A stretch of 64,000 nucleotides of DNA from positions 1 through 64,000 of the forward strand of contig CANKVU010000017.1 of the NCBI GenBank assembly GCA_947487205.1. The letters are read 5' to 3'. Each line of letters opens with the position of its first letter. The stretch's first letter is position 1. The DNA comes from an uncultured Paracoccaceae bacterium (GTDB taxonomy: Bacteria; Pseudomonadota; Alphaproteobacteria; Rhodobacterales; Rhodobacteraceae). Below, one piece after another: positions 18,987 to 29,364 of the stretch. The notes beneath the pieces are model-generated. The model saw nothing but the letters and a program-made list of their open reading frames with translations. It was not told the origin of the DNA and ran no database searches. The translations under genes and the position numbers were made by a program.

Positions 18987-20996
18987 TCACTCGGCGGCAA
19001 GCGGAGCCTTCTGCCGCGATTTGGCTCCGGCGCTCAACTCCGCCATCAACGGGCTCGACCGGGCGATGGGATTGACGAGGTAATGATCCTCGACCGCCCG
19101 GCCCAAGTCGTCCTCGGCGATCCGACCGCCCTCGATTCGAGTCATTTCATTGAATGGAACGTCGTCGATGGCCTTCAGCGCCGGAACGGCATCGAACATC
19201 CGGGCACGCAAGTCCCTGAGCGAATCATAAGGCAGCTTCGCGCCCAGTTCGCCCGACAACGCCCTCAAAATCGCCCAGTTCTCCTTCGCTTCCCCGGGGG
19301 CGAAATTCGCGCGCAGGGCCAGTTGCGGCCGACCCTCCGTATTGACGAAAAGTCCGTTCTCCTCGGTGTAGCAGGCGGCGGGCAGGATCAAGTCGGCGCG
19401 ATGGGCGCCCCGGTCCCCGTGAGATCCCTGATAGATCACGAACGGCCCGTCCGGGATGTCGATCTCGTCCACGCCGAGCGCATAGACCACGTCCGCCCCG
19501 TCGAGCGCGGCGGAAAATCCGCCGTCGGTCACCGCACCGATATCCATCGCGCCAACCCGGCTTGCGGCTGTGTGCAGGATCAGGATCCCGGCCTCATGCT
19601 CGGCCGCGTGCTCGGCAACCTTGGCCAGGATCGCTTCCCCGTCGTCGCGACGCAGGGCGGCTTGGCCCACGATCACCACGCTGCCAGCCTCCAGTTCGGG
19701 AAAGTCGATATCGTCGAGCGTCCGGGGCGACGTTCCGAGATGCGCGTATTCGTATGTCAGATCCACATTTTCGCCGACCAGCGCCACATCGGCGCCGTGC
19801 AACCAGGCCTTGCGGATGCGGGAATTGAGGACGGGCGCCTCGTGCCGGGGGTTGGCGCCGACGATCAGGATCCGCTTGGCGGTGTCGATCGCCTCGATCG
19901 TCGTGGTGCCCGCATAGGCCCCACGATTGCCCGGGATCAGCTTTGCCCCGTCGAGTCGGCATTCGACCCGACCGCCCTGCCCTTCGACCAGATCCTTGAG
20001 CGCATACGTCGCCTCGACCGGGGCAAGATCGCCGACCAGCCCGGCGACGCTCTTGCCCCGCATCGCGGCAGCCGCGGCGCCAAGGGCTTCCGCCCAACTG
20101 GCGGGCCGCAGGCGACCGCCCTCGCGGATATACGGCCGGTCGAGCCTCTGGCGTTTCAGGCCGTCCCAAACGTAGCGGGATCGGTCAGCCAGCCATTCCT
20201 CGTTTACGCCATCGTTGTTCCGCGGCAGGATCCGCATGACCTCGCGGCCCTTCGTGTCCACACGGATGTTCGAGCCGAGAGCATCCATCACGTCGATCGT
20301 CTCGCTCTTCGTCAATTCCCAGGGGCGTGCCGTGAAGGCATAAGGTTTCGACGTGAGCGCTCCAACCGGACAGAGGTCGACGATGTTGCCCTGCATCTCC
20401 GAATCCAGCGTCTGGCCGAGATAGGACGTGATCTCGGCATCCTCGCCACGCCCGGTCTGGCCAAGCTCCGGCATGCCCGCCACTTCGGTGATGAAGCGCA
20501 CACAGCGGGTGCAAGAAATGCAGCGGGTCATGTGCGTGCCCACGAGCGGACCCAGATCCATGTTCGCCACGGCCCGCTTCGGCTCGCGGTAGCGCGAGAA
20601 ATCGACCCCGTAAGCCATGGCCTGATCCTGAAGATCGCATTCGCCGCCCTGATCACAGATCGGACAATCGAGCGGATGGTTGATGAGCAGGAACTCCATC
20701 ACCCCTTCGCGCGCCTTCTTGACCATCGGCGAGGTTGTCCGAACCTCAGGCGGCGCCCCGTCCTTACCCGGGCGCAGGTCGCGCACCTGCATGGCACAGG
20801 ACGCTGCGGGCTTCGGCGGCCCCCCCACGACCTCCACGAGGCACATGCGGCAGTTTCCGGCGATCGACAGGCGCTCGTGATAGCAGAAACGCGGAATCTC
20901 GACATCCGCCACGTGCTCGCACGCCTGCAGAAGGGTCAGGGCCGGATCGACCTCGACTTCCTTTCCGTCGATTATGATCTTGCGCAGATCGCTCAT
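18987..20996 (-). CDS. nuoG: NADH-quinone oxidoreductase subunit G
   Basis: Large iron-sulfur subunit of the complex I peripheral arm, relaying electrons through several clusters. The 669-residue product starts with a 2Fe-2S ferredoxin domain (Cys38, 49, 52 and 67). The His/Cys 4Fe-4S motif [14 protein letters not shown] follows, then the [10 protein letters not shown] motif with a later Cys-Pro. A molybdopterin-oxidoreductase-like domain without cofactor makes up the rest. The length fits the mitochondrial/alphaproteobacterial form (shorter than the E. coli protein). I start at MSDLRKI, with GGAGA upstream. Confidence 0.95.
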   Translation of the reverse strand: MSDLRKIIIDGKEVEVDPALTLLQACEHVADVEIPRFCYHERLSIAGNCRMCLVEVVGGPPKPAASCAMQVRDLRPGKDGAPPEVRTTSPMVKKAREGVMEFLLINHPLDCPICDQGGECDLQDQAMAYGVDFSRYREPKRAVANMDLGPLVGTHMTRCISCTRCVRFITEVAGMPELGQTGRGEDAEITSYLGQTLDSEMQGNIVDLCPVGALTSKPYAFTARPWELTKSETIDVMDALGSNIRVDTKGREVMRILPRNNDGVNEEWLADRSRYVWDGLKRQRLDRPYIREGGRLRPASWAEALGAAAAAMRGKSVAGLVGDLAPVEATYALKDLVEGQGGRVECRLDGAKLIPGNRGAYAGTTTIEAIDTAKRILIVGANPRHEAPVLNSRIRKAWLHGADVALVGENVDLTYEYAHLGTSPRTLDDIDFPELEAGSVVIVGQAALRRDDGEAILAKVAEHAAEHEAGILILHTAASRVGAMDIGAVTDGGFSAALDGADVVYALGVDEIDIPDGPFVIYQGSHGDRGAHRADLILPAACYTEENGLFVNTEGRPQLALRANFAPGEAKENWAILRALSGELGAKLPYDSLRDLRARMFDAVPALKAIDDVPFNEMTRIEGGRIAEDDLGRAVEDHYLVNPIARSSPLMAELSAGAKSRQKAPLAAE

Positions 20997-21130
20997 GGCA
21001 TTGTCTCCATGCTGTCGGCCGCGAGACGCGCACGGCTTGCGCGCGTCCCGCACGAGGCTTGACCGTCATCTAGCGTGGATGCCGCCTGCCGAAAACCGCT
21101 ACTTGCGCGGTTCCCGCGATTTGTCGCGCC

Positions 21131-21514
21131 TTATTCGCAGCCGCCGGAGAAGCGCCAGCTTTCCGAGTTCTCCTCGGCGTAGCGCTGCCGACCGTCGATC
21201 CGGGCGGCGATCCGCTCTCCCGGCTCTGTGCCGCAATAGGCCAGCGCCGCCCTGGCCGCATCCTGAACCGCGTATTCGTAGGGGGCCACGTTCGGGGTCA
21301 CCAGGACCACGAAACGGTTGCCCGACGGATAGATGCGGACATCCGTCGGCGTCGTGCGAGGCAGGTAGTTCGGACCATGCACATCCACGTCCGGGACCGC
21401 GCAGAGGTCAAGCGGCCCCTCGGGATAGCACGGCACGTGGACGCGGCTCGGCGTCCCCGAAGCAAGGAGCGCCGTCGGCGCGAACGCCGCGAGAAGCACA
21501 AGGATCAGTCGCAT
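21131..21514 (-). CDS. hypothetical exported protein in nuo operon, 127 aa
   Basis: No family recognised. It has a clear signal peptide (about residues 1-18, ending near LLASG). The mature part of roughly 109 residues contains four Cys, two of them close together (CYPEGPLDLC) and two later ones (AALAYC and GGC at the very end), consistent with disulfides in the periplasm. Its ATG overlaps the stop of the DUF5333 gene as TGATG, so the two are translationally coupled. It sits between nuoF and nuoG, where related bacteria also carry unassigned reading frames. Confidence 0.75.
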   Translation of the reverse strand: MRLILVLLAAFAPTALLASGTPSRVHVPCYPEGPLDLCAVPDVDVHGPNYLPRTTPTDVRIYPSGNRFVVLVTPNVAPYEYAVQDAARAALAYCGTEPGERIAARIDGRQRYAEENSESWRFSGGCE

Positions 21515-21924
21515 CAGTTCCCTTTCAACAGACGGCCAGCCTGGGTGCCGCGCGCGATTTCCTCGCGTCCGACCTTGCAGTACCCGGCGGAGTTTCCCGG
21601 CAGGGCCCCACGGGCGCGCAGATCGGCGTCGATCTCCCGCTCCAGGGCATCTTTCGCGGCATCGTTCTCGCGCAGGGCCTCGATATCGGCATCGGAATAG
21701 CCGGCGTCCCGCGCATAGGCCTGCAAGGATTTGAGGAAGGAATAGGCCCGTACCAGCCTAGGCGACATCTGCGGGCAGTTCCGCCGGACCTTGTCGGCCA
21801 GACCGATGGCGTAGAACCCCTGGCGCACCGTCGGGTCCTCTTGCAAGGGCGTCTGAGCCGCGCTCGCGCCGGCAATTCCCATCACGAGGGACGCGACGGC
21901 CGCCGCGGCGAATGTCGGCTTCAT
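21514..21924 (-). CDS. DUF5333-like exported protein
   Basis: A 136-residue protein with a signal peptide (cleavage near SAAQ, about residue 23). The mature part has the pattern of DUF5333 proteins of Rhodobacteraceae: a helix with NCPQMSPRL, the segment YARDAGYSDADIEAL, and a C-terminal YCKVGREEIARGT. The two conserved Cys (in NCP and YCK) probably form a disulfide in the periplasm. I start at MKPTF because it gives the signal peptide. The family assignment is from memory of its pattern. Its function is unknown; its position suggests a role tied to complex I expression or assembly. Confidence 0.75.
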   Translation of the reverse strand: MKPTFAAAAVASLVMGIAGASAAQTPLQEDPTVRQGFYAIGLADKVRRNCPQMSPRLVRAYSFLKSLQAYARDAGYSDADIEALRENDAAKDALEREIDADLRARGALPGNSAGYCKVGREEIARGTQAGRLLKGN

Positions 21925-22068
21925 GTCTGTTCTCCGACCAGCTTGCTCCGAACCGGCGCGGGTCGCGGAGCCGAGTGGAGTATATGCGCTCGCATCCCGC
22001 GTCGACAAGTCGACCCGCCGCGCGGGCCCGTCCGAAATCGGAACAATTCGACGTGTCGCCGCGCGATC

Positions 22069-22428
22069 CTAGCGCCCGGTACAGCGACCGGAATAGATCG
22101 ATCGCCCCTGCCCGTCCCGCATCGCTTGCCACGCCTCCGGGGTCCCCGGCACCGCCACCCACTCCGCGTGGCTCGACCCGGTGCGCCGCAGGCAATGGCG
22201 CGTGGCCGGAAACCGGACGGATTCCCGTGTCGCCGCCAGCGGCGCGCCGCCATCCTCGACCGCGACCTGGAAGCGGTCCGACCCATCCTCGGCAATGAGC
22301 GTGGCCCGATAGGGGAGCGCGGAGGCGGGCCGGTCGCGCACGAACAAGCCCGACCCGGGAAGGGAGGGCAACCGCCCGCAGCCCGAAACCGCCAGGCCGA
22401 GGATGAGCATCAGGATCAGGCGCGGCAC
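22069..22428 (-). CDS. putative lipoprotein in nuo operon, 119 aa
   Basis: The GTG at 22428 has one of the best ribosome sites in the region (CGGAGGTGG, about 6 bases before). From there the protein begins with a short hydrophobic segment and a lipobox AVSGC, so the Cys should be lipidated and the rest (about 100 residues) held at the membrane facing the periplasm. The mature domain has two further Cys (HCLRR and GRCTGR near the end) and no family I recognise. It lies between nuoF and the DUF5333 gene. A longer frame from 22506 exists but lacks a ribosome site. Confidence 0.7.
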   Translation of the reverse strand: MPRLILMLILGLAVSGCGRLPSLPGSGLFVRDRPASALPYRATLIAEDGSDRFQVAVEDGGAPLAATRESVRFPATRHCLRRTGSSHAEWVAVPGTPEAWQAMRDGQGRSIYSGRCTGR

Positions 22429-22537
22429 GGGCCACCTCCGGGTGGGACAGGACAAGGGGCCGACACGGCCTGCGCCCCGGATACACAAGACCGGCATCTT
22501 GCGCAATTCCGGTGCGTAAACGCAGGCTTGCCGGCGA

Positions 22538-23821
22538 TCACTCTGCCGCGACGGGGGTGCGCCGCGTGCGGATCCGGTCCTCGATTTCGTCCCGGAAATG
22601 CCGGATCAGACCCTGAATCGGCCAAGCGGCGGCATCTCCCAGCGCACAGATCGTATGGCCCTCGACCTGCTTGGTGACATCGAGAAGCATGTCGATCTCC
22701 TCGACCTCCGCCTCGCCGCGCACCAGCCGGTCCATGACCCGCATCATCCAGCCGGACCCTTCGCGGCACGGTGTGCATTGACCGCAGCTCTCGTGCTTGT
22801 AGAAGGCCGAGAAGCGCCAGATCGCCTTCACGATATCGACGGACTGGTCCATCACGATCACCGCGGCGGTGCCGAGGCCGGACTTGTTTTCCTTCAGCCA
22901 GTCGAAATCCATGATGCCGTCCTTGATCACGGATCCCGGCAGCAGCGGCACCGACGAGCCGCCCGGCACCACGGCCTTGAGGTTGTCCCAACCGCCCCGG
23001 ATGCCGCCACAATGCGTCTCGATCAGCTCCTCGAACGAGATCGACATGGCCTCCTCGACCACGCACGGCTTGTTCACGTGGCCCGAGATGGCGAAGATCT
23101 TCGTGCCGGCGTTGTTCTCCCGCCCGAAGGACGTGAACCACGACGCGCCGCGGCGCAGGATCGTTGGCACGACGGCGATGGATTCCACGTTGTTGACCGT
23201 CGAGGGGCATCCGTAGAGACCCGCCCCGGCCGGGAACGGCGGCTTCAGCCGCGGCATGCCCTTCTTTCCCTCTAGGCTTTCGATGAGGGCCGTCTCTTCG
23301 CCGCAGATATAGGCGCCCGCTCCATGGGTCAGGTAGAGGTCGAAATCCCAACCGGATCCGGCGGCGTTCTTGCCCAGCAATCCGTCGTCATAGGCCTCGT
23401 CGATGGCGCGCTGCAGCGCCTCGCGCTCGCGAATGTACTCTCCCCGGATGTAAATGTAGCTCGAATGCGCGCCCATCGCGAACGAGGCGATCAGGCACCC
23501 CTCGATCAGAGTGTGCGGATCGTGGCGCATGATCTCCCGGTCCTTGCAGGTCCCGGGCTCCGACTCGTCGGCATTGACGATCAGGTAATGGGGTCGCCCA
23601 TCCGTTTCCTTTGGCATGAAAGACCACTTCATGCCGGTGGGGAAACCCGCGCCGCCCCTGCCACGCAGGCCGGAATCCTTGGTTTCCTGGACGATCCAGT
23701 CCCTGCCCTTCTTGATGATGTCGGCCGTGCCGTCCCAATGCCCCCGCGACTTGGCGCCCGCGAGGGTCCGGTCGCCCATGCCGTAGAGGTTGGTGAAGAT
23801 GCGGTCCTTGTCGTCGAGCAT
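22538..23821 (-). CDS. nuoF: NADH-quinone oxidoreductase subunit F
   Basis: NADH-binding flavoprotein subunit of complex I, which oxidises NADH with FMN and passes electrons to cluster N3. The 427-residue product has the NADH/FMN glycine-rich [16 protein letters not shown], the FMN-site stretch [27 protein letters not shown], and the 4Fe-4S motif [11 protein letters not shown] with the later Cys in TICALGDA. I start at MLDDKDR; upstream codons overlap the DUF5337 gene. Confidence 0.96.
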   Translation of the reverse strand: MLDDKDRIFTNLYGMGDRTLAGAKSRGHWDGTADIIKKGRDWIVQETKDSGLRGRGGAGFPTGMKWSFMPKETDGRPHYLIVNADESEPGTCKDREIMRHDPHTLIEGCLIASFAMGAHSSYIYIRGEYIREREALQRAIDEAYDDGLLGKNAAGSGWDFDLYLTHGAGAYICGEETALIESLEGKKGMPRLKPPFPAGAGLYGCPSTVNNVESIAVVPTILRRGASWFTSFGRENNAGTKIFAISGHVNKPCVVEEAMSISFEELIETHCGGIRGGWDNLKAVVPGGSSVPLLPGSVIKDGIMDFDWLKENKSGLGTAAVIVMDQSVDIVKAIWRFSAFYKHESCGQCTPCREGSGWMMRVMDRLVRGEAEVEEIDMLLDVTKQVEGHTICALGDAAAWPIQGLIRHFRDEIEDRIRTRRTPVAAE

Positions 23822-23847
23822 TTTGTTGCCTCTGTCGGGGGTATGCC

Positions 23848-24069
23848 TTACTTGCGCTCGTCGCGCCGCTTTTGCCAGATGCGAAATGTCGCGACCAGTG
23901 CCCAGGCGAAGACCGTGAGCGCGGCCACGTCGAACACGAACACCAGACGTGGTGGCAGGCCGAGGGAGGCGCCGAACAGCTGCGCCCCCATCCAAGCAAT
24001 CATCGTCATCGCCATCACGACCCCCACATTGCGGGCTTGCCGGGCCGTGTCGTGATCGCCGTCAGACAT
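23848..24069 (-). CDS. DUF5337-like small membrane protein
   Basis: A 73-residue protein with two predicted membrane helices (about residues 13-33 and 41-62), a polar N-terminus rich in Asp and a basic tail ([11 protein letters not shown]). The layout and the MGAQ...LP...FVFDVAAL pattern match DUF5337 proteins known in Rhodobacteraceae nuo clusters; the assignment is from memory. It lies 26 bases upstream of nuoF and 15 bases after the tail-domain membrane protein. Function unknown, with a complex I assembly or stability role being only a guess from location. Confidence 0.75.
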   Translation of the reverse strand: MSDGDHDTARQARNVGVVMAMTMIAWMGAQLFGASLGLPPRLVFVFDVAALTVFAWALVATFRIWQKRRDERK

Positions 24070-24084
24070 GGGGGCGCGCCGATA

Positions 24085-25161
24085 TCATGCCGGTGTCGGC
24101 CCCCGGCCCGAAAGCTCGCCCGCCTGGCGTACCCATTCGTCGCGCCGCACGCGCCCCTTGAACCCTTCGAGGCGTTCGTCGATCCAGGCGACCTCCTGAT
24201 CGCTCCACCCGGCGATCTGGTCGAAACGATAGATCCCCAGACCGTGGAGCATCGTTTCCAGCTTCGGTCCGACGCCACTGATGCGCTTCAGGTCGTCGCC
24301 ACCATCCTCCGGGGGCCCGCTGAGGCGTTTGGGCTCGGTGCCGATCACCGTCTCCTCTGTGGACGCGCGCGCGCTTACCTCGTCACCGTCGCCCGGTTCG
24401 TAGCGCCAGGTTCCCTTGCGATCCGCCAATTCCTGGGTGCCTGCCACCTGCGATGATGACCATTTACGGCCCTCGGAGCCTGCATCCGGCTGATGGCCGG
24501 GCCCTCCGGTTGCGGACGAATGCTCGCCCGTCTCCTTGGCAGCCGGGCTGACGTCCCGCTCGGAAGCCTCCTTCGCCGCATCTGCGCCATGCTGCGGTTC
24601 AGGGGCGGACGAACCCGCATCCGCGTTGTCCGCCACCGAGCTATCGCCGTCAGGTGCTGGCGCCGGACGGCCGCCGTCGTCGGCAAAGCTGTCCGCGCGA
24701 ATGCCTTGATCGGCCTCCTTGCCGGGAACCCCGCCCGCGGCCGGATCGGGCATTCCGCCCAGCTCCGCGGACGGGGCACCCCCGGTCGCATTCCCCGTGG
24801 CATCGGGCTCGTAGGTCCGATCGATCGCGGCGGCCGGAGTGGCGCCGACGCGTTGCGGCCCCGCCGAACCGGGAGCGACCCCGGCCGATCCAGGCTCTCG
24901 TCCCACCCCGCCGGGCTTGCGGGTCACGTCCCCGAATTCGGACGTGCCGACGGACCTCGGATCAGTCCGATCGGCGGGGCTCGCCCTGTGAAAGCCCTGA
25001 AACAGCACGATCGCCGCGGCAAGGCCGACCACAAGGGCCAGGAACGCGGCGGGCGAGAAGGTGAAATCGCCGACCACCATCAGCGCCACAAAGGCCACGA
25101 AGCCGATACCCCCGGCAATCGTGGCGACCAGCAGCAGCGAACTTGGAGTTTGCTTTGTCAT
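24085..25161 (-). CDS. membrane-anchored protein with NuoE-like C-terminal helix-hairpin-helix tail
   Basis: The 358-residue product has two N-terminal membrane helices (about 8-30 and 36-56). A long low-complexity Ala/Asp/Gly/Pro-rich linker (about 60-285) follows, and then a compact domain at about 289-358. That domain starts DDLKRISGVGPKLE, a helix-hairpin-helix-like turn, and continues with FDQIAGW and EVAWIDERLEGFKGR. It closely resembles the tail of NuoE encoded just upstream (about 40 of 63 positions identical by hand alignment). I start at MTKQTPSS for the ribosome-site spacing. Similar tails are often annotated as 5' DNA nuclease-like, but no nuclease residues are evident. Function unknown. 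Confidence 0.75.
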   Translation of the reverse strand: MTKQTPSSLLLVATIAGGIGFVAFVALMVVGDFTFSPAAFLALVVGLAAAIVLFQGFHRASPADRTDPRSVGTSEFGDVTRKPGGVGREPGSAGVAPGSAGPQRVGATPAAAIDRTYEPDATGNATGGAPSAELGGMPDPAAGGVPGKEADQGIRADSFADDGGRPAPAPDGDSSVADNADAGSSAPEPQHGADAAKEASERDVSPAAKETGEHSSATGGPGHQPDAGSEGRKWSSSQVAGTQELADRKGTWRYEPGDGDEVSARASTEETVIGTEPKRLSGPPEDGGDDLKRISGVGPKLETMLHGLGIYRFDQIAGWSDQEVAWIDERLEGFKGRVRRDEWVRQAGELSGRGPTPA

Positions 25162-25222
25162 TCCGTCCATCCCTGTACCGCGAGGCGCCCTCATCGCCCC
25201 TTCCGGACAAGCTAGCGCGGAG

Positions 25223-26554
25223 TCAGCCGGTTGTCTTCCCGGCCGTGGACAGCGATCGCGCCTGCCCGGTCCAGTCGTCACGAGTCGCCCGACCCTTGAA
25301 GCCCTCGAGATTGCGGTCGATCCAAGCAACCTCCTCGGGGGTCCACCCCGCGATCTGGTCGAAATGATAGACCCCGATCTCGTTCAGGGCATCGGCAAGC
25401 TTCGGCCCCACGCCCCGTATCTCGCGCAGATCGTCACCTGAACCCTGCCTGGGGCCATCGAGACCTCGTGGCTTTCGCTCCGCACCTTCGGCCACGTCGT
25501 CGGGTGAGGCATTCTTGTCGTCCGCCTGTTCGTCACCCGTGCTGCTCAGCGGGCCCTCACCGGAATGCGTGGATGCTTCGCGGTCCGAATCGGACCTCGT
25601 GCTGCCGGTTTCGCCCGCGGGCGCATTGCGGTCCGACATCGGAGTGGACTGGTCGTCGACCTCCGTCCCCGCGATATCGCCCTCCTCGGGGCGCCCCTTG
25701 GATTCGGCATCCGGGTCCTGCTTGGTGACGCCATGGTCGCTCACCGGTTCGTCGGCCGCGGGCTGAGGTCCGGGTGTCGGACCGACGTTGCCCCCGGTCG
25801 GCGGCATCAGGTCGCTATTGATATGGGGGGGGCGGCGCGCCGCCGAATCCTTGACCGGGTTCCAAGGCATTCGCAGAGGCACTTCGGTTCCGTCGATCCG
25901 CTTAAGCGTATCGCCGATTTCGAGCGCGAGGGCGGTGGAGGCGTTGTGCGTCTCGACCCGGTCTTTGATCAGGACCGTCTTGCCATCGCTCGGCTCGGAA
26001 CTGAACCGGCCGATCTGCGAGCCGGGCTGCGGCACCTTGCCAGCCGCCATGTCGTCGAGGAGTCCGGAAAGACTCTCCGCCGTCAGATCCTCATAATAAT
26101 CCTTGCCGATCTGCGCCATCGGGGCATTGGAACACGCGCCGAGACACTCGACCTCTTCCCAGGAAAACTTGCCGTCGGGTGAAACCTGATGCGGTTTTGC
26201 AGAGATTTTTTCCCGGCATACCCCGATGAGATTCTCGGCACCGCAGATCATGCAAGACGTGGTTCCGCAGACCTGAACGTGCGCAACGGACCCCGTTGGC
26301 TGCAACTGGAACATGAAGTAGAACGTCGCGACTTCGAGCGCGCGAATATAGGCCATGCCCAGCATTCCCGCGACCTGTTCGATTGCGGGTCGTGTCAGCC
26401 AGCCTTCCTGCTCCTGCGCGCGCCACAGCAACGCGATCACCGCGCTCGCCTCCCGCCCCTCGGGATACTTCGAGATCTGCGCTTCCGCCCATTCCCGATT
26501 GGCGGGCGTGAACTCGAAGCTGTCGGGCTGATCGTGATGCAGGCGGCGGAGCAT
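25223..26554 (-). CDS. nuoE: NADH-quinone oxidoreductase subunit E with C-terminal extension
   Basis: Thioredoxin-fold 2Fe-2S subunit (cluster N1a) of the complex I NADH module. Residues 1 to about 175 are the classical NuoE, with cluster ligands Cys96, Cys101, Cys137 and Cys141. The protein is 443 residues, more than twice the usual length. Residues about 180-250 form an intermediate segment, about 253-372 a disordered Asp/Glu/Ser/Pro-rich linker, and about 373-436 a helix-hairpin-helix-like domain shared with the next gene. I start at MLRRLHHD, with a GAGG site 6 bases upstream. It lies 185 bases after nuoD; I see nothing coding in that gap. Confidence 0.94.
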   Translation of the reverse strand: MLRRLHHDQPDSFEFTPANREWAEAQISKYPEGREASAVIALLWRAQEQEGWLTRPAIEQVAGMLGMAYIRALEVATFYFMFQLQPTGSVAHVQVCGTTSCMICGAENLIGVCREKISAKPHQVSPDGKFSWEEVECLGACSNAPMAQIGKDYYEDLTAESLSGLLDDMAAGKVPQPGSQIGRFSSEPSDGKTVLIKDRVETHNASTALALEIGDTLKRIDGTEVPLRMPWNPVKDSAARRPPHINSDLMPPTGGNVGPTPGPQPAADEPVSDHGVTKQDPDAESKGRPEEGDIAGTEVDDQSTPMSDRNAPAGETGSTRSDSDREASTHSGEGPLSSTGDEQADDKNASPDDVAEGAERKPRGLDGPRQGSGDDLREIRGVGPKLADALNEIGVYHFDQIAGWTPEEVAWIDRNLEGFKGRATRDDWTGQARSLSTAGKTTG

Positions 26555-26739
26555 GGCGTGCCTCTTTCGAAACGTCTCGGCCCTCGACTTACCCAATCGG
26601 CTCGGGGAACGGAAGCCGCGGAGCAGATCGAAATCCCGCGATCCGGCCGAAGGGAGCTAATGCTGCTCCCGTGGTCGACCGGGAAGAACGGATCTAGCGG
26701 TGACGACCTGCTTCGGCTTCTGGCCAGTTCGGCCCGATG

Positions 26740-27954
26740 TCAGCGGTCCACTTCGCCGAACACGATGTCGAGCGATCCCAGAACTGCCGAAACGTCGGCC
26801 AACTGATGACCTGTCAACAGGTGGTCCATCGCCTGCAGGTGGAGATAGCCCGGCGCACGGATCTTGGCCCGGTAGGGTTTGTTCGTCCCGTCCGAAACCA
26901 GATACACGCCGAACTCTCCCTTCGGCGCCTCGACACAGGCATAGACGTCACCCTCGGGGACGTGGAACCCTTCGGTATAGAGCTTGAAGTGATGGATCAG
27001 TGCTTCCATCGACGTCTTCATGTCCCGGCGGGTCGGCGGCGTCAGCTTGCCACGCACCAGCACATCGCCGGGGCATCCCCGGATCTTCTCGATCGCCTGC
27101 AGCATGATCTTGAGCGATTCGCGCATTTCCGCCATGCGGACGAGATACCGGTCGTAGCAGTCGCCGTTCACGCCGACCGGGATCTTGAAGTCGAACTCGT
27201 CATAGAGCTCGTAAGGCTGCGACCGCCGCAGGTCCCAGGCGAAGCCCGATCCCCGTACCATTGGCCCGGAGAACGCGAATTCCTGAATGTCGTCCTCGGT
27301 GACGATGCCGATATCGACATTCCGCTGCTTGAAAATCCGATTCTCGGTAATCAGGCTGTCGATGTCATCCAACACCAAGGGAAACTCGTGGCACCACGTC
27401 TCGATGTCGTCGATCAGGTCGGGCGGCAGGTCCTGGTGCACGCCACCAGGGCGGAAATACCCCGCATGGAGGCGCGCACCGCTGGCCCGCTCGTAGAAGA
27501 CCATCAGCTTTTCGCGTTCCTCGAACCCCCAGAGCGGCGGCGTCAGGGCGCCGACATCCATCGCCTGGGTGGTGATGTTCAGAAGGTGGTTCAGGATCCG
27601 GCCGATCTCGCAATAAAGCACCCGGATCAGGGAGGCGCGACGCGGGATCTCCGTGCCCGTCAGCTTCTCTATCGCCAGCACCCAGGCGTGTTCCTGGTTC
27701 ATGGTCCCGACATAGTCGAGCCGGTCGAAATAGGGGAGGTTCTGGAGATAAGTGCGACTCTCCATCAGCTTCTCGGTGCCGCGATGAAGCAGGCCGATAT
27801 GGGGATCAACCCGCTCAACCAGTTCGCCATCCAATTCCAATACAAGACGGAGAACCCCGTGAGCCGCGGGGTGTTGAGGACCGAAATTGATGTTAAAGTT
27901 GCGGATCTTCTGCTCTTCGGTTTCGGCGTCCTGAATGTTCGTGCCGTCCATCAT
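26740..27954 (-). CDS. nuoD: NADH-quinone oxidoreductase subunit D
   Basis: 49-kDa-type subunit of complex I that forms the quinone-binding site with NuoB. The 404-residue product shows [18 protein letters not shown] near the start, with the quinone-site His. It also has RGTEKL, the [11 protein letters not shown] stretch, and the C-terminal family end DIVFGEVDR. The start is one of two adjacent ATGs (27954 or 27951) after a GAGGT site. It overlaps the stop of the small membrane protein gene upstream. Confidence 0.96.
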   Translation of the reverse strand: MMDGTNIQDAETEEQKIRNFNINFGPQHPAAHGVLRLVLELDGELVERVDPHIGLLHRGTEKLMESRTYLQNLPYFDRLDYVGTMNQEHAWVLAIEKLTGTEIPRRASLIRVLYCEIGRILNHLLNITTQAMDVGALTPPLWGFEEREKLMVFYERASGARLHAGYFRPGGVHQDLPPDLIDDIETWCHEFPLVLDDIDSLITENRIFKQRNVDIGIVTEDDIQEFAFSGPMVRGSGFAWDLRRSQPYELYDEFDFKIPVGVNGDCYDRYLVRMAEMRESLKIMLQAIEKIRGCPGDVLVRGKLTPPTRRDMKTSMEALIHHFKLYTEGFHVPEGDVYACVEAPKGEFGVYLVSDGTNKPYRAKIRAPGYLHLQAMDHLLTGHQLADVSAVLGSLDIVFGEVDR

Positions 27955-28172
27955 CTGCTGACCTCGTCTCGGTTGGCCGACCGGTCGCGGAACCCGTCGC
28001 GGAAGGCGATCACCCACAAAAGGATCACGGCGCCCATCGGCAGGATCGCCAAGAGCGCAAACGGGGCCGGAATGTCGAATCGTGGAAGGATGCGCCAGAA
28101 CGGCACCACGAGAATGACGGCGAGGAATAGGAACCCCGTCACCATTCCGCCGGTGCCGAACGATCCCGTCAT
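27951..28172 (-). CDS. small membrane protein between nuoC and nuoD, 73 aa
   Basis: Not assigned to a family. Two membrane helices are predicted (about residues 8-27 and 36-56), with a short polar loop between them and an Arg/Asp-rich tail ([18 protein letters not shown]). Its ATG overlaps the nuoC stop as TGATG, and its stop falls at the nuoD start, so all three are coupled. A GGAGGG site lies upstream. Genes of this kind belong to the unidentified reading frames of the Rhodobacteraceae complex I operon. A longer upstream frame is antisense noise over nuoC. Confidence 0.8.
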   Translation of the reverse strand: MTGSFGTGGMVTGFLFLAVILVVPFWRILPRFDIPAPFALLAILPMGAVILLWVIAFRDGFRDRSANRDEVSR

Positions 28173-28786
28173 CACCCCGCGCCCTCCCTCGACTTCTCGT
28201 CGCCGGGAAGAACGTATTCCGCACCCTCCCACGGGCTCATGAAGTCGAACTGGCGGTATTCCTGAACCAGGTCCACGGGCTCGTAGATGACCCGCTTTGC
28301 CTCCTCGTCGTACCGAACCTCGGTGTACCCCGTGGTCGGGAAATCCTTGCGCAGCGGATGACCCCGGAACCCGTAATCCGTCAGCAGCCGCCGCAGGTCC
28401 GGGTGACCGGTGAAGATCACACCGAACATGTCGAAGATCTCGCGCTCGAACCAGTTGGCCGAACGGTGGACCCGGGTGATTGACGGCGCCATCTCGTCCT
28501 CGCGGACCTGCGCCTTCAGCCGAATACGGTGATTCTGGTACATGGACAGAAGGTGATAGACAAGGTCGAACCGTGCCTCTCGCGCGGGATAGTCCACGGC
28601 CGTCAGGTCGACGAGGGTCGAGAATCGGCACGTCTTGTCCGTCTTGAGAAACTCAACCAGCGACGGGATCGAGCTGAGCACGATATGCATCGTCAGCTCG
28701 CCCCGCAGGACATCGAAGCCGAGGATGCAATCGGGGCGCGCGGATTTGATGTGCTCGCCAAGTTCGGTCAGCGCGGTATCCGACAT
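28172..28786 (-). CDS. nuoC: NADH-quinone oxidoreductase subunit C
   Basis: 30-kDa-type subunit of the complex I connecting module. The 204-residue product contains the family signature ERE(I/V)FDMFGV as [14 protein letters not shown], followed by [24 protein letters not shown]. It ends soon after the [13 protein letters not shown] motif. I start at MSDTALTE, with GGGAGG upstream; an earlier start would overlap nuoB. NuoC and NuoD are separate here, unlike the E. coli fusion. Confidence 0.96.
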   Translation of the reverse strand: MSDTALTELGEHIKSARPDCILGFDVLRGELTMHIVLSSIPSLVEFLKTDKTCRFSTLVDLTAVDYPAREARFDLVYHLLSMYQNHRIRLKAQVREDEMAPSITRVHRSANWFEREIFDMFGVIFTGHPDLRRLLTDYGFRGHPLRKDFPTTGYTEVRYDEEAKRVIYEPVDLVQEYRQFDFMSPWEGAEYVLPGDEKSREGAG

Positions 28787-28797
28787 TCGATGCCTCC

Positions 28798-29364
28798 CTA
28801 CCTCGTGATCGTGCCGGTACGACGGATCTTGCGCTGAAGCTGCATGATCCCGTAGAGCAGCGCCTCCGCCGTCGGGGGGCAGCCCGGGACGTAGATGTCG
28901 ACCGGCACCACGCGGTCGCATCCCCGCACGACCGAATAACTGTAATGGTAATAACCCCCGCCATTCGCGCAGGACCCCATCGAGATCACGTAGCGCGGCT
29001 CCGGCATCTGGTCATAGACCTTGCGAAGGGCCGGCGCCATCTTGTTGGTCAGCGTACCAGCCACGATCATCACGTCGGCCTGACGGGGCGAGGCCCGCGG
29101 TGCCACGCCGAACCGTTCCGCGTCGTATCGTGGCATCGAGCAATGCATCATCTCGATCGCGCAGCATGCCAGGCCGAACGTCATCCAGTGCAGCGACCCG
29201 GTTCGCGCCCAGTTGATGATGTCGTCACTCTTCGTCAGCAGGAACCCCTTGTCGGTCAGCTCCCGGTTCAGGGTCTGGGTCGCGTTCTCTTGATCCGGCC
29301 CAGCGGCGAGAGCCCCGTAGGGAGACACGCCGCTTTGCGGCATCTTGGTGTCGCTCACTCCCAT
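28798..29364 (-). CDS. nuoB: NADH-quinone oxidoreductase subunit B
   Basis: Carries cluster N2, the last electron donor to quinone. The 188-residue product has the adjacent cysteines of [12 protein letters not shown] and the further ligands in MGSCANGGG and [11 protein letters not shown] use the ATG at 29364, which overlaps the end of nuoA, because AGGAG lies 7 bases upstream; a GTG two codons later is the alternative. Confidence 0.96.
   Translation of the reverse strand: MGVSDTKMPQSGVSPYGALAAGPDQENATQTLNRELTDKGFLLTKSDDIINWARTGSLHWMTFGLACCAIEMMHCSMPRYDAERFGVAPRASPRQADVMIVAGTLTNKMAPALRKVYDQMPEPRYVISMGSCANGGGYYHYSYSVVRGCDRVVPVDIYVPGCPPTAEALLYGIMQLQRKIRRTGTITR

Noticed and set aside
18969..21062. 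Very long open frame on the plus strand opposite nuoG
   Set aside because: It mirrors nuoG codon structure; nuoG on the minus strand has all cluster motifs, and such antisense frames are common in GC-rich DNA.
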